A stretch of 8,219 bases of DNA from Cytophagaceae bacterium. Lineage in GTDB: Bacteria > Bacteroidota > Bacteroidia > Cytophagales > Spirosomataceae. This document shows positions 1-7,733 of this stretch, piece after piece. Location of the stretch: positions 1 through 8,219 of the forward strand of contig CANHCG010000060.1 in NCBI GenBank assembly GCA_947459055.1. The letters run 5' to 3'. Position numbers and translations under genes: made by a program. Within the stretch, counting starts at the first letter, position 1. Each line of letters opens with the position of its first letter. The notes under the pieces are model-generated. The model was not told where the DNA came from. It saw nothing but the letters and a program-made list of their open reading frames with translations, and did no database searches.

Positions 1-1365
1 AAAGTGGACAAGGGGACATCAGGAATTCCTACTGCCTGGATGGCTACTTGGGGTTCGGGTTCGCCGGTTATCGCATTAGGATCTGACATCGATTGCATTC
101 CAAAAGCCTCTCAAAAACCGGGTGTCGCCTTTCGTGCCCCGATGGTCGACGGGGCTCCTGGCCACGGCGAAGGGCATAATTCAGGCCAAGCGGTGATTAT
201 TTACGCGGCCATCGCCGTGAAACAAATCATGGAGGAAAATCACTTGCCGGGAACTTTAGTGATTTGGCCAGGGGTGGCGGAGGAATTAGTGGCGAGTAAG
301 GCTTGGTATATTCGGGATGGTTTTTTCAAGAAAGTTGATGCCTGTATTTTCACCCACGTCAGCAGTGATTTCACTTCAGAATATGGAGATAATGGTGGAA
401 ACGGATTGGTTAGCGTACAATTCGATTTCGAAGGCGATGCGGCCCATGCGGCGGGTGCGCCTTGGCGGGGTAAAAGTGCATTGGATGCAGTGGAATTAAT
501 GGATATCGGTTGGAATTTCAAACGCGAACACCTAAAACCCACCCAGCGCTCCCACTATGTAATTCCCGATGGCGGGGACCAACCAAACGTGGTGCCTTCC
601 AAAGCCTCCGTTTGGTATTATTTCCGTGAAAGAACTTATGAGGATATCTTAAAGAATTTCAAGGCGGGAATCAAAATCGCGGAAGGGGCGGCCATGATGA
701 CCGATACAAAAATGTCGTATCAAATGCTAGGTACCGCGTGGCCTGGGCATTTCAACAAGCCAATGGCCGAAGCGATGTACAAAAATATTCAGCGGGTGGG
801 TATGCCAACTTGGTCCGAAGACGACGAAAAATTAGCCTTAGCCGTCCAAAAACTCTTAGAAGCACCTGCCAAAGACAATGCAGGTAGACCCATTCACGGC
901 ATGAAAAAATCTTTGGATACATTAAAGGGCTCTGTGCAGTTTTCATGGGGTGGTGGCTCAGATGACATTGCAGATATTTCATGGAACGTTCCTACCATTG
1001 TATTGCGCTACCCAGCTAATATACACGGTACCAAAGGCCATCATTGGGGTGACGCGATCGCGATGGCTACGCCTATTGCGCACAAGGGAACATTGGCAGG
1101 CGCGAAAGCGACGGCCTTGACTCTCGTGGATATGTTCACCAACCCAAACATTTTAGCAAAGGCGAAGGAGTACTTCACTAATGTTCAAACGAAGGATCAA
1201 AAATATATTCCATTCATTACCGACAAAGATCCTGCACCGATCCACCTGAACAAAGAAATCATGGATCAATACCGAGATCGGATGCGACCGTTTTATTACG
1301 ACCCAACGAAATATTCCACCTACCTAGAACAATTAGGGATTAAATACCCAACTTTATCCAACTAG
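1..1365 (+). CDS. M20-family metallo-amidohydrolase, AbgB/HmrA-like (5' partial)
   Basis: Probable zinc-dependent amidohydrolase of the M20 family, in the branch containing the aminobenzoyl-glutamate hydrolase AbgB and HmrA, which cleave amide bonds of aminoacyl or dipeptide-like substrates. The reading frame is open to base 1, and the first visible residues (TSGIPTAW) belong to the interior of the fold, so the true start and any signal peptide lie outside the window. Numbering from the GTG at base 4, I see the metal-binding aspartate region (SDIDCIP, 27-33), the histidine motif GHGEGHN (53-59), the catalytic/metal glutamate pair VAEE (91-94), the dimerisation-type segment around AHAAGAPW (147-154), the AbgB-like PNVVPSKASVWYYFRE (194-209), DIADISWNVPT (321-331) and the C-terminal HHWGDAIAMATPIAHKG (346-362). 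All core catalytic motifs are present. Roughly 80-100 N-terminal residues are missing compared with usual family length. The stop lies five bases before the M14 peptidase, so the two are probably cotranscribed. The exact substrate is not readable from the sequence. Confidence 0.9.
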   Translation, partial: KVDKGTSGIPTAWMATWGSGSPVIALGSDIDCIPKASQKPGVAFRAPMVDGAPGHGEGHNSGQAVIIYAAIAVKQIMEENHLPGTLVIWPGVAEELVASKAWYIRDGFFKKVDACIFTHVSSDFTSEYGDNGGNGLVSVQFDFEGDAAHAAGAPWRGKSALDAVELMDIGWNFKREHLKPTQRSHYVIPDGGDQPNVVPSKASVWYYFRERTYEDILKNFKAGIKIAEGAAMMTDTKMSYQMLGTAWPGHFNKPMAEAMYKNIQRVGMPTWSEDDEKLALAVQKLLEAPAKDNAGRPIHGMKKSLDTLKGSVQFSWGGGSDDIADISWNVPTIVLRYPANIHGTKGHHWGDAIAMATPIAHKGTLAGAKATALTLVDMFTNPNILAKAKEYFTNVQTKDQKYIPFITDKDPAPIHLNKEIMDQYRDRMRPFYYDPTKYSTYLEQLGIKYPTLSN

Positions 1366-1370
1366 CCTGT

Positions 1371-4049
1371 ATGAAAAAATATACCCTTTTATTTGTCTGC
1401 CTTTCCTTTTTTGCCCTCGCGCAATCAATTCCAAGTCCAAAATCTCATTTCGGTTTCGCGATTGGGGATAATTACCACCTAGCTACGTTTACACAAACGG
1501 AGGCCTATTTGAAAAAAGTTGCCGCAATTTCGCCCCGTATGAAATTGCAATCCATCGGAAAAACCGAAGAAGGACGCGATCAATACATGGTCATTGTGTC
1601 TGATCCGGCGAACATCAAGAATTTGGCTAAATATAAGGCCATTTCCCAAAAAATGGCCCGAGCCGAAGGACTTTCAGAATCCGAGGCGAGTCAATTAGCC
1701 AAAGAGGGAAAAGCAGTCGTTTGGATTGACGGAGGCCTACATGCCACCGAGACCGTGGGAATTCACCAATGGATTGAAACAGTATATCAGTTTTTGACGC
1801 GCAACGATGAAGAAACCCAACGCATTCTCAAAAATACCATTATCCTCTTTGTTCATGCCAATCCGGATGGGCAGGAATTGGTATCTTCTTGGTACATGCG
1901 GAATGCGGATACGTTGAAACGGTCCTACGCAAATTTGCCACGTTTGTACCAAAAGTACATTGGGCATGATAATAATCGTGATTTTTACATGATGAACATG
2001 AGTGAGTCGAAGAATATGAGTCGCCAACAATACATCGAGTGGATGCCTCAATTCCTCTACAACCACCATCAAACCGGTCCGCTTGGAACGGTTGTCGCCG
2101 GACCACCTTATCGCGATCCATTCAATTACGTGTATGATCCTTTATTAATAACAGGGATCGATGCCTTAGGAGCGGCGATGAGCAGTCGGCTAAATGCCGA
2201 AGGAAAACCTGGCTACACCATGAAGGGCGGATCCGTTTATTCGACTTGGTGGAATGGCGGTTTGCGGACGACGGCTTATTATCATAACATTGTCGGGGTT
2301 TTAACTGAGATTATTGGAAGTCCTACGCCGATGAAAATTCCATTGGTTCCGCAGCGATTAATCCCTAATAGTGGTTTGCCTTTCCCGATTATGCCACAAA
2401 AATGGTTGTTCCGAAATTCCATTGACTATTCGATTTCGATGAATTATGCGATGCTAAATCATGCCGCTCGCTATAAAGATGAGGTGCTGATGAACATTTA
2501 TAAGATGGGTCGGAAATCGATCGAAAACGGATCTAAGGATTATTGGACGCTTTCGCCGAAAAAAGTCGAATCCATCCAAGAATTATACCGGACGGACATT
2601 AAGAATCCGGAGGCGCGGATCGATACCTTGCCTATGGCCTATTATGCGAAGATTTATCAAAATCCAGGCTTGCGTGATCCACGTGCCTATGTGGTTCCGG
2701 CGGATCAAAGTACCTCAGCGGTGGCATTTATTAATATTTTGATTCAAAGTGGAATTCGGATTGAGAAGGCAAAGACGGCCTTTGAGATTGCAGGTAAAAA
2801 ATACCCGGCAGGTTCCTATGTGGTGAAAACGAATCAGGCCTTCCGTCCGCATGTGTTGGACATGTTTGAGCCACAAGACCATCCAAATGATTTTCTGTAT
2901 CCGGGCGGACCGCCGGTACGTCCTTATGATGCGGCGGGTTGGACGCCAGCCTATACGATGGGGGTGAAATTTGATCGAATTTTAGAGGCGGTGGATGTGC
3001 CTTTGGAAACCTTGGCGTACGGGGTGTTGGAAAAAGCGCCAGGGGGATTTCCTGCGGGTAACTTTGCATATTATGGTTTTTCAACCCAGGATAATGCATC
3101 GTTTACGGTGGTGAATGAGGCCTTGAAAGCGGGATTGGAATTGACGAAAAATAAGGATCATTTTGTCCTAAAATCCTCGGAAGCGGTGAAGAAATTATTG
3201 GCAGATGCTTCCTTGAAATATGGGATTCAGGTGCAGGGTTTATCGGCGAGTTCGGCGACGATTCCGGTGAAAACTCGTCGGATTGCTTTATGGGATACCT
3301 ATGGCGGGTCGATGTCGGCTGGCTGGGTGCGTTGGATTTTGGAACAGCATCATTTTAGCTTTAGTTTATTATATGCCAAAGAAATTGACCTAGGGAATTT
3401 GAAGTCCAAATACGATGTCATCGTGTTTATGGGTGGAGCGATTCCGGGTATAAAAGGTCAGGCTGTTAATCGGGATGATTATTATGAAAGAGAACCGAAA
3501 GAAGCAGATATTCCGTCGGAATACCATGCGCAAATGGGCAGGATTACGGAGAAATCAATTCCATCATTGAAGGCCTTTTTGGAAGCGGGAGGGGATATTG
3601 TGACGATTGGTTCCAGTGCGAATTTAGCCTATCATTTGGGATTGCCCGTGCGGAATGCTTTAATGGAAATGGTAGGTGGCAAGGAGCGGAATTTACCTGG
3701 GGAGAAATTTTACATTCCAGGCAGTGTGATGCAGGTGGCCGTGGATCCGGATACGCGGGCGAACTGGGGCATGTCGACGAAGGCCGATGTCTATTTTAGC
3801 ATGAGCCCGGTGTTTAAATTACAGCCAGATGCGATTGCCCAACAGGTCTTAAAACCCTTAGCTTGGTATGCGTCAGACAAAACCTTACGAAGCGGTTGGG
3901 CCTTTGGTCAGGCCTATTTACAGGATGGCGTGGCGGCATTTGAGGCGAAAGTTGGCGCCGGCAAATTATTCGTCTATGGCCCTGAAATCACTTTTCGTGG
4001 GCAAACACATGGAACGTTTAAACTATTATTTAATCAATTATATCAATAA
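1371..4049 (+). CDS. Secreted M14-family zinc carboxypeptidase with C-terminal amidotransferase-like domain
   Basis: Predicted secreted metallocarboxypeptidase of 892 residues. Residues 1-19 form a signal peptide (KK, then a hydrophobic run, then ALAQS). The peptidase domain spans about 30-400. The zinc motif HxxE is H124/E127 in DGGLHATETVG, the substrate-binding arginine is probably R203 in HDNNRDFY, the third zinc ligand is H232 or H233 in YNHHQTGP, and the likely catalytic glutamate is E313 in VGVLTEI. The active site therefore looks complete. A linker or beta-rich region covers about 430-630. Residues about 635-890 look like a class I glutamine amidotransferase-like (flavodoxin-fold) domain, starting at RRIALWDTYGGSMSAGW and continuing with YDVIVFMGGAIPG and GGDIVTIGSSANL. 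This architecture is known in large Bacteroidota M14 proteins. I see no clear catalytic cysteine in the nucleophile position, so this part may bind rather than catalyse. The ATG at 1371 is the natural start because it is followed directly by the signal peptide. There is no Shine-Dalgarno, as usual in this phylum. It probably shares a transcript with the M20 gene upstream and acts on exported peptides. Confidence 0.9.
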   Translation: MKKYTLLFVCLSFFALAQSIPSPKSHFGFAIGDNYHLATFTQTEAYLKKVAAISPRMKLQSIGKTEEGRDQYMVIVSDPANIKNLAKYKAISQKMARAEGLSESEASQLAKEGKAVVWIDGGLHATETVGIHQWIETVYQFLTRNDEETQRILKNTIILFVHANPDGQELVSSWYMRNADTLKRSYANLPRLYQKYIGHDNNRDFYMMNMSESKNMSRQQYIEWMPQFLYNHHQTGPLGTVVAGPPYRDPFNYVYDPLLITGIDALGAAMSSRLNAEGKPGYTMKGGSVYSTWWNGGLRTTAYYHNIVGVLTEIIGSPTPMKIPLVPQRLIPNSGLPFPIMPQKWLFRNSIDYSISMNYAMLNHAARYKDEVLMNIYKMGRKSIENGSKDYWTLSPKKVESIQELYRTDIKNPEARIDTLPMAYYAKIYQNPGLRDPRAYVVPADQSTSAVAFINILIQSGIRIEKAKTAFEIAGKKYPAGSYVVKTNQAFRPHVLDMFEPQDHPNDFLYPGGPPVRPYDAAGWTPAYTMGVKFDRILEAVDVPLETLAYGVLEKAPGGFPAGNFAYYGFSTQDNASFTVVNEALKAGLELTKNKDHFVLKSSEAVKKLLADASLKYGIQVQGLSASSATIPVKTRRIALWDTYGGSMSAGWVRWILEQHHFSFSLLYAKEIDLGNLKSKYDVIVFMGGAIPGIKGQAVNRDDYYEREPKEADIPSEYHAQMGRITEKSIPSLKAFLEAGGDIVTIGSSANLAYHLGLPVRNALMEMVGGKERNLPGEKFYIPGSVMQVAVDPDTRANWGMSTKADVYFSMSPVFKLQPDAIAQQVLKPLAWYASDKTLRSGWAFGQAYLQDGVAAFEAKVGAGKLFVYGPEITFRGQTHGTFKLLFNQLYQ

Positions 4050-4051
4050 GC

Positions 4052-4062
4052 AAGGTGGCTAA
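4052..4062 (-). repeat. Intergenic motif copy A (TTAGCCACCTT, minus strand)
   Basis: The plus strand reads AAGGTGGCTAA, the exact reverse complement of TTAGCCACCTT at 6015-6025. It begins two bases after the M14 peptidase stop. Allowing three mismatches, the inverted match extends to 19 bases (4052-4070 against 6007-6025), because GTTAA follows at the same offset in both. No function is known to me. It may be a site linked to gene ends or chance. Confidence 0.5.
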
Positions 4063-4086
4063 TAGGTTAAAAATTTAATATGAAAT

Positions 4087-4148
4087 TATGGGTCAAAGCC
4101 TTTAGTTTTGCGTCCAATGTTCAATCCTAACAAAACCATTGACCCATA
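4087..4148. promoter_or_regulatory. 10-base perfect inverted repeat around the alpha/beta hydrolase promoter and leader
   Basis: TATGGGTCAA at 4087-4096 is perfectly repeated in inverse at 4139-4148 (TTGACCCATA). Within it, GTTTTG (4105-4110) can pair with CAAAAC (4131-4136). Arm centres are 52 bases apart, close to five helical turns, and the candidate promoter box lies between them. The right arm ends seven bases before the ATG at 4156. It could be a split operator for a dimeric or looping regulator, or a leader RNA hairpin over the translation start. If transcription starts near 4117 as the box suggests, the left arm would not be in the RNA, which favours a DNA site. The role is inference. 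The repeat itself is directly visible. Confidence 0.45.
4103..4110 (+). promoter_or_regulatory. Candidate Bacteroidota promoter -7 box (TAGTTTTG)
   Basis: The octamer fits the Bacteroidota sigma-factor consensus TAnnTTTG exactly. It sits 45 bases before the alpha/beta hydrolase ATG, in the largest intergenic gap of the window, which is where a promoter for the hydrolase/phosphoesterase pair is expected. The -33 element is poor: the best match is TATG at 4079-4082, with a 20-base spacer, against a consensus TTTG or TTG. Transcription would start near 4115-4118. The call rests on the -7 match and position only. Confidence 0.4.
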
Positions 4149-4155
4149 TCCGCTC

Positions 4156-5091
4156 ATGAAAAAATTTATTGCTTACTTTTTTGCTGGCCTTTTGGCTCTT
4201 CTTTGTCTAATTGGCATTGTCTTTTTTGAAAAAGATGTTCCTTTAGCGGATTTAAAACCTTTGTATGCGAATGAGCATTCTAAATTCATCCCGCTGATGG
4301 GCATGGATGTACATGTGCGGGATGAGGGTCCTTTGACGGATTCCATACCTTTAGTTTTATTGCATGGCATGTCGTCCTCGTTGAATACTTGGGACAGTGT
4401 AGCTTATTTTTTAAAGGACCAACGGCGCGTCATTAGCGTAGATTTACCAGGTTTTGGTATGACCGGGCCGAATCCTGACAATGTCTATAATTTTAAGGTG
4501 TATAATCAGTTTTTGGATTCCTTGACGGCTCGAATGGGTATTAATCGGTTTGTTCTCGCTGGAAATTCGATGGGCGGGGCGATTTCTTGGAATTACGCGG
4601 TGACGCATCCGAATCGATTGAAGCAATTGGTGCTCATTGATGCGGCAGGCTATCCTAAAACGAAGGAGAAAGGAAGCCTAGGGTTTTTGATTGCATCGAC
4701 GCCCGTATTGAATAATTTATTGCTCTATTTTACCCCCAAAGCACTCGTTCGCAAGAGCTTGGAGTCCATCTATTTTGATCAATCCAGGGTGACGGATGAG
4801 CAAGTGACTCGTTTTCATGACATTGTCGTTCGCGAAGGAAATCGGGCGGCAGCCTTGGAAATTTTCAAACATGGTTTTGGAAAGCCAACAGAAAAAATAA
4901 GTGATGTCAAAGTACCCACTTTGATTCTTTGGGGAGATCATGATTTTGTGATTGATGTGTCGAATGCGGATCGCTTTGAAAAGGATATTCTGGGTAGTAA
5001 AAAAGTAATTTTTCCGAACGTGGGCCATGTGCCGATGGAGGAAATTCCTCAGCGCCTAGCGCAAGAAATCAAAACCTTTGTCCAACCTTAA
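4156..5091 (+). CDS. Membrane-anchored alpha/beta-hydrolase
   Basis: Serine hydrolase of the alpha/beta-hydrolase fold, 311 residues from the ATG at 4156. Residues 3-24 form a strongly hydrophobic segment after MKK (FIAYFFAGLLALLCLIGIVFF) with no obvious cleavage site, so this is probably a signal anchor that places the enzyme in the periplasm. The oxyanion-hole motif is LLHGMSSS (68-75). VDLPGFGMTG is at 95-104. The nucleophile elbow GNSMGG gives Ser138. The acid is probably Asp263 in LILWGDHDF, and the base is His291 in NVGHVPMEE. The triad is complete and the length is normal. A cap region lies around 165-240. Sequence type suggests an esterase, lipase or C-C/amide hydrolase, and the substrate cannot be named. 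An in-frame TTG at 4108 would add 16 residues before the MKK, but it overlaps the candidate promoter box, so the ATG is preferred. The stop is one base before the next gene's ATG, which suggests translational coupling. Confidence 0.88.
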   Translation: MKKFIAYFFAGLLALLCLIGIVFFEKDVPLADLKPLYANEHSKFIPLMGMDVHVRDEGPLTDSIPLVLLHGMSSSLNTWDSVAYFLKDQRRVISVDLPGFGMTGPNPDNVYNFKVYNQFLDSLTARMGINRFVLAGNSMGGAISWNYAVTHPNRLKQLVLIDAAGYPKTKEKGSLGFLIASTPVLNNLLLYFTPKALVRKSLESIYFDQSRVTDEQVTRFHDIVVREGNRAAALEIFKHGFGKPTEKISDVKVPTLILWGDHDFVIDVSNADRFEKDILGSKKVIFPNVGHVPMEEIPQRLAQEIKTFVQP

Positions 5092-5092
5092 T

Positions 5093-6010
5093 ATGTACCG
5101 TTACCTTCTTTTAATCCTTTTCTTAAGTCTTCAGGTTTCTGCTCAGAACAAGAAGTTTAGTTTTATTGCTTTCGGGGATATGCCCTATCGAGTACCGGGA
5201 GATTATCCGAAATTCGAACGGATGATTCAGCGCATTAATCAGGAAAAACCGGCATTTACATTGCATGTGGGTGATTTTAAATCAGGTTCAACGCTCTGTT
5301 CGAATGATTATTTTGAGCGAATGCGTACCTATTTCACAACATTTGAGCAGGCCATGGTATATACACCGGGAGATAATGAATGGACGGATTGTGATCGGAA
5401 ATTGGCTGGGGAATACGTCCCAGAGGAACGATTGGCTGTCTTACGTAAGTTATTTTTTGCGAAACCCGTGAGTTTCGGGAAAAAGCAAATGAAGCTATTC
5501 TCTCAGGCTCAGATGCCAGGTTTTGAGACTTTTGTTGAGAATAATGCTTGGACGCATGAGGGAATTCAATTTGCGACGATCCATTTGGTGGGATCCAATA
5601 ATCATTTTAAAACGGATTCATTGGCAAATTTGGAATTTGTGGGGCGGGAAAAGGCTAATTTGGCTTGGTTGGACTATTTATTTGCGCAGGCTGAAAATCA
5701 AAAGGCGATTGTGCTGGCCACGCAGGCAGATATGTTTTATATGGGCATGAAGCCGAGCAAGGGATTTGAGAAAATTATTGAGAAATTGACTGTTTTAAGC
5801 CAGGCCTATAAAAAACCAGTGTTATTGGTGAACGGTGATTCCCATCGCTTTATTACGGATAAGCCCTTGTTGATCAATAATCAAAAAGTCACCGTGATGA
5901 ATTTCACGCGGGTACAGGTTTTCGGTGATGGAGAAATGGCGGCGGTGAAAATTACGTATGATCCGAAGGCGTCGCAGTTGTTCGTGGTGGAGCAATTGAT
6001 GATTGATTAA
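5093..6010 (+). CDS. Secreted calcineurin-like metallophosphoesterase, divergent
   Basis: Predicted exported protein of 305 residues resembling the calcineurin-like metallophosphoesterase superfamily. Residues 1-18 are a signal peptide (MYRYLLLILFLSLQVSAQ). The motif order fits the fold: FGDMPY (27-32) in place of the first DxH motif, HVGDFKSG (58-65) for GDxxD, PGDNEW (92-97) for GNH[DE], and VNGDSHRF (246-253) for the last GHxH motif. Each site keeps only part of its usual ligands: Asp29, Asp61, Asn95 and His251 remain, but the first-motif His and the fourth-motif first His are replaced. Activity, metal content and substrate are therefore uncertain, and a phosphoesterase-like binding role is possible. 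The ATG at 5093 is chosen because the signal peptide starts there. A TTG at 5078 in the same frame would overlap the upstream gene and add five residues. The gene follows the alpha/beta hydrolase by a single base, so the two are very likely one transcript with coupled translation. Confidence 0.8.
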   Translation: MYRYLLLILFLSLQVSAQNKKFSFIAFGDMPYRVPGDYPKFERMIQRINQEKPAFTLHVGDFKSGSTLCSNDYFERMRTYFTTFEQAMVYTPGDNEWTDCDRKLAGEYVPEERLAVLRKLFFAKPVSFGKKQMKLFSQAQMPGFETFVENNAWTHEGIQFATIHLVGSNNHFKTDSLANLEFVGREKANLAWLDYLFAQAENQKAIVLATQADMFYMGMKPSKGFEKIIEKLTVLSQAYKKPVLLVNGDSHRFITDKPLLINNQKVTVMNFTRVQVFGDGEMAAVKITYDPKASQLFVVEQLMID

Positions 6011-6014
6011 CGAT

Positions 6015-6025
6015 TTAGCCACCTT
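6015..6025 (+). repeat. Intergenic motif copy B (TTAGCCACCTT)
   Basis: Starts four bases after the phosphoesterase stop. It is an exact inverse match to copy A at 4052-4062, and in the extended form GATTTAGCCACCT (6012-6024) it matches 12 of 13 bases of copy C at 7731-7743. The function is unknown. Confidence 0.5.
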
Positions 6026-6045
6026 TTACGCGGATTCATTTTATG

Positions 6046-6053
6046 TAAACTTG
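6046..6053 (+). promoter_or_regulatory. Weak candidate -7 box (TAAACTTG) before the glycoside hydrolase
   Basis: One mismatch to TAnnTTTG. The only upstream support is a T-run (TTTT, 6024-6027) with an 18-base spacer. The start of transcription would fall at about the ATG at 6059, giving a leaderless or nearly leaderless message. The 48-base gap may instead simply be crossed by readthrough from the genes upstream. Confidence 0.2.
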
Positions 6054-6058
6054 GTCAT

Positions 6059-7732
6059 ATGTCTTTCAAAAAAATAAGCTTCCTACTCTTCTTATTTTCC
6101 TCCTTTATTAGCATAGGTCAGGTTCAAGATCAGGCAAAAATTCGTGTGGATTTGTCCAAAACAAAGGAGAAAATGAAGCCTATTTATGCGTGGTTTGGTT
6201 ATGATGAACCTAATTATACGTACATGAAAGATGGCAAAAAATTGTTGTCTGAAATTGCGGCCTTAAGTCCAGTTCCAGTTTATGTACGGGCACATAGTTT
6301 ATTGGTCAGTGGCGATGGAGTTCCGTCATTAAAATGGGGGTCTACGAACGCGTATACCGAAGATGCTCAAGGAAACCCGATCTATGACTGGACGATTATT
6401 GACAAGATTTTTGATACCTATGTGGAAAGGGGCATGAAACCTTTGGCACAGATCGGCTTTATGCCCGAGGCTCTTTCCACGCATCCGGTTCCTTATAAGC
6501 ATTTTTGGAAACCGGGGGATAAATACAATGACATTTACACCGGCTGGGCTTACCCGCCCAAAGATTATAAAAAATGGGGGGAATTAGTTTATCAGTGGGT
6601 TAAGCATAGTGTTGCGCGCTATGGTCAAAAAGAAGTGGAAAGTTGGTATTGGGAGCTTTGGAATGAACCCGATTATTCCTATTGGAAAGGTACTCCAGCG
6701 GAGTTTTTCAAACTCTATGATTATGCGGCGGATGCGGTGAAACGGGCATTGCCAACGGCAAAAATTGGTGGATCGGATGTCACAGGTAATGGCATGAAAT
6801 TCCAAGATGCTTTTTTAAAACACTGTTTGTTTGATACCAATTATGTGACAAAAAAAATAGGTTCGCCACTGGACATTATTTTATTTCATGCCAAAGGATC
6901 CCCAAAATTGGAGCAGGGTAAAGTTGTCATGAGCGCTCGGGCCCAGCTCAAAAATATCGAAGACAATTTGAAGGTCATCCGAGCCTACCCGCAATTAAAA
7001 AATTTACCTATCGTTATCGGGGAATCTGATCCGGAAGGTTGCGCAGCTTGCGGGATGGCCACCAATCCACAAAACGCTTATCGGAATGGAACAATGTATT
7101 CAAGCTATACGGCGGCGACTTTTGCACGTAAGTTTGAATTGGCTAAAAAATATGAGGCCAATTTAATTGGTGCCGTCACATGGGCCTTTGAATTTGAGAA
7201 CCAGCCCTGGTTTTATGGCTTTCGGGATTTAGCTACCAATGGCGTAGATAAGCCGGTATTGAATGTATTTCGAATGTTTGGGAAGATGCAAGGGGATTTT
7301 GTGGAGGCGAGTTCGGACCATGCTTATTCGCTGCAAATGGCATTGGATTCGAGCTTTCGAGGGGCAAAAACAGATATCGGAACGCTCGCCACACGGCAAA
7401 AAAATACCGCTTCAGTTATGGTTTGGAATTACCATGATGTGGATAAAAAGGGCGAATCGACTCAAGTTTCCTTGGAAATAGCGGGGATTAAAGCTAGCTC
7501 GGCTACCTTGACACATTACCGAATCGATGATGAGCATAGCAATAGCTATGAGCTTTGGAAAAAAATGGGTTCGCCTCAAGCACCCACTGCTTTACAAATA
7601 GCAGCACTTGAAAAAGCGGGGCAATTGACCCAAGTTAACAAGCCCCAAAAAGTTTCGATTTCGAAAGGGCGATTAAACCTATCGACCGATTTACCTCGGC
7701 AGGCGGTTGATTTATTTCAGGTGATTTGGTGA
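6059..7732 (+). CDS. Secreted glycoside hydrolase, GH39-like (beta-xylosidase type)
   Basis: Predicted exported retaining glycosidase of 557 residues, resembling family GH39 (beta-xylosidase and alpha-L-iduronidase type, clan GH-A TIM barrel). Residues 1-20 are a signal peptide (MSFKKISFLLFLFSSFISIG). The barrel covers about 25-420. It contains VYVRAHS (74-80), an early-strand segment, and YWELWNEPDYSYW (197-209) with the WNEP motif giving Glu203 as acid/base. The probable nucleophile is Glu322 in LPIVIGESDPEG (316-327), followed by CAAC with cysteines 328 and 331. Late barrel segments are GAVTWAFEFENQPWFYG (371-387) and KPVLNVFRMFG (398-408). A C-terminal beta-sandwich of about 420-557 is typical for GH39 enzymes. 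Both catalytic glutamates are visible and length is normal. The exact glycosidic substrate is not readable. The gene follows the phosphoesterase by 48 bases and ends 44 bases before a convergent gene. No SusC/SusD or other glycan-utilisation genes are in the window. Confidence 0.85.
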   Translation: MSFKKISFLLFLFSSFISIGQVQDQAKIRVDLSKTKEKMKPIYAWFGYDEPNYTYMKDGKKLLSEIAALSPVPVYVRAHSLLVSGDGVPSLKWGSTNAYTEDAQGNPIYDWTIIDKIFDTYVERGMKPLAQIGFMPEALSTHPVPYKHFWKPGDKYNDIYTGWAYPPKDYKKWGELVYQWVKHSVARYGQKEVESWYWELWNEPDYSYWKGTPAEFFKLYDYAADAVKRALPTAKIGGSDVTGNGMKFQDAFLKHCLFDTNYVTKKIGSPLDIILFHAKGSPKLEQGKVVMSARAQLKNIEDNLKVIRAYPQLKNLPIVIGESDPEGCAACGMATNPQNAYRNGTMYSSYTAATFARKFELAKKYEANLIGAVTWAFEFENQPWFYGFRDLATNGVDKPVLNVFRMFGKMQGDFVEASSDHAYSLQMALDSSFRGAKTDIGTLATRQKNTASVMVWNYHDVDKKGESTQVSLEIAGIKASSATLTHYRIDDEHSNSYELWKKMGSPQAPTALQIAALEKAGQLTQVNKPQKVSISKGRLNLSTDLPRQAVDLFQVIW

Positions 7733-7733
7733 T

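Noticed and set aside
4..6. GTG as the start of the M20 amidohydrolase
   Set aside because: The frame is open to base 1 and the first visible residues are internal to the M20 fold, so the gene is cut by the window edge.
2731..3099. Minus-strand open frame of 122 codons within the M14 gene
   Set aside because: It is antisense to a continuous M14 frame, proline- and histidine-rich in the way of a shadow frame, with no domain.
4108..4155. TTG start extending the alpha/beta hydrolase by 16 residues
   Set aside because: It overlaps the candidate promoter box and puts a polar stretch before a normal MKK signal-anchor start at 4156.
5078..5092. TTG start extending the phosphoesterase by five residues
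   Set aside because: The ATG at 5093 begins a standard signal peptide and sits one base after the upstream stop.
4052..6025. Composite transposon or insertion sequence bounded by the inverted motif
   Set aside because: There is no transposase or recombinase between the repeats, no flanking duplication is visible, and a third copy lies outside the unit.
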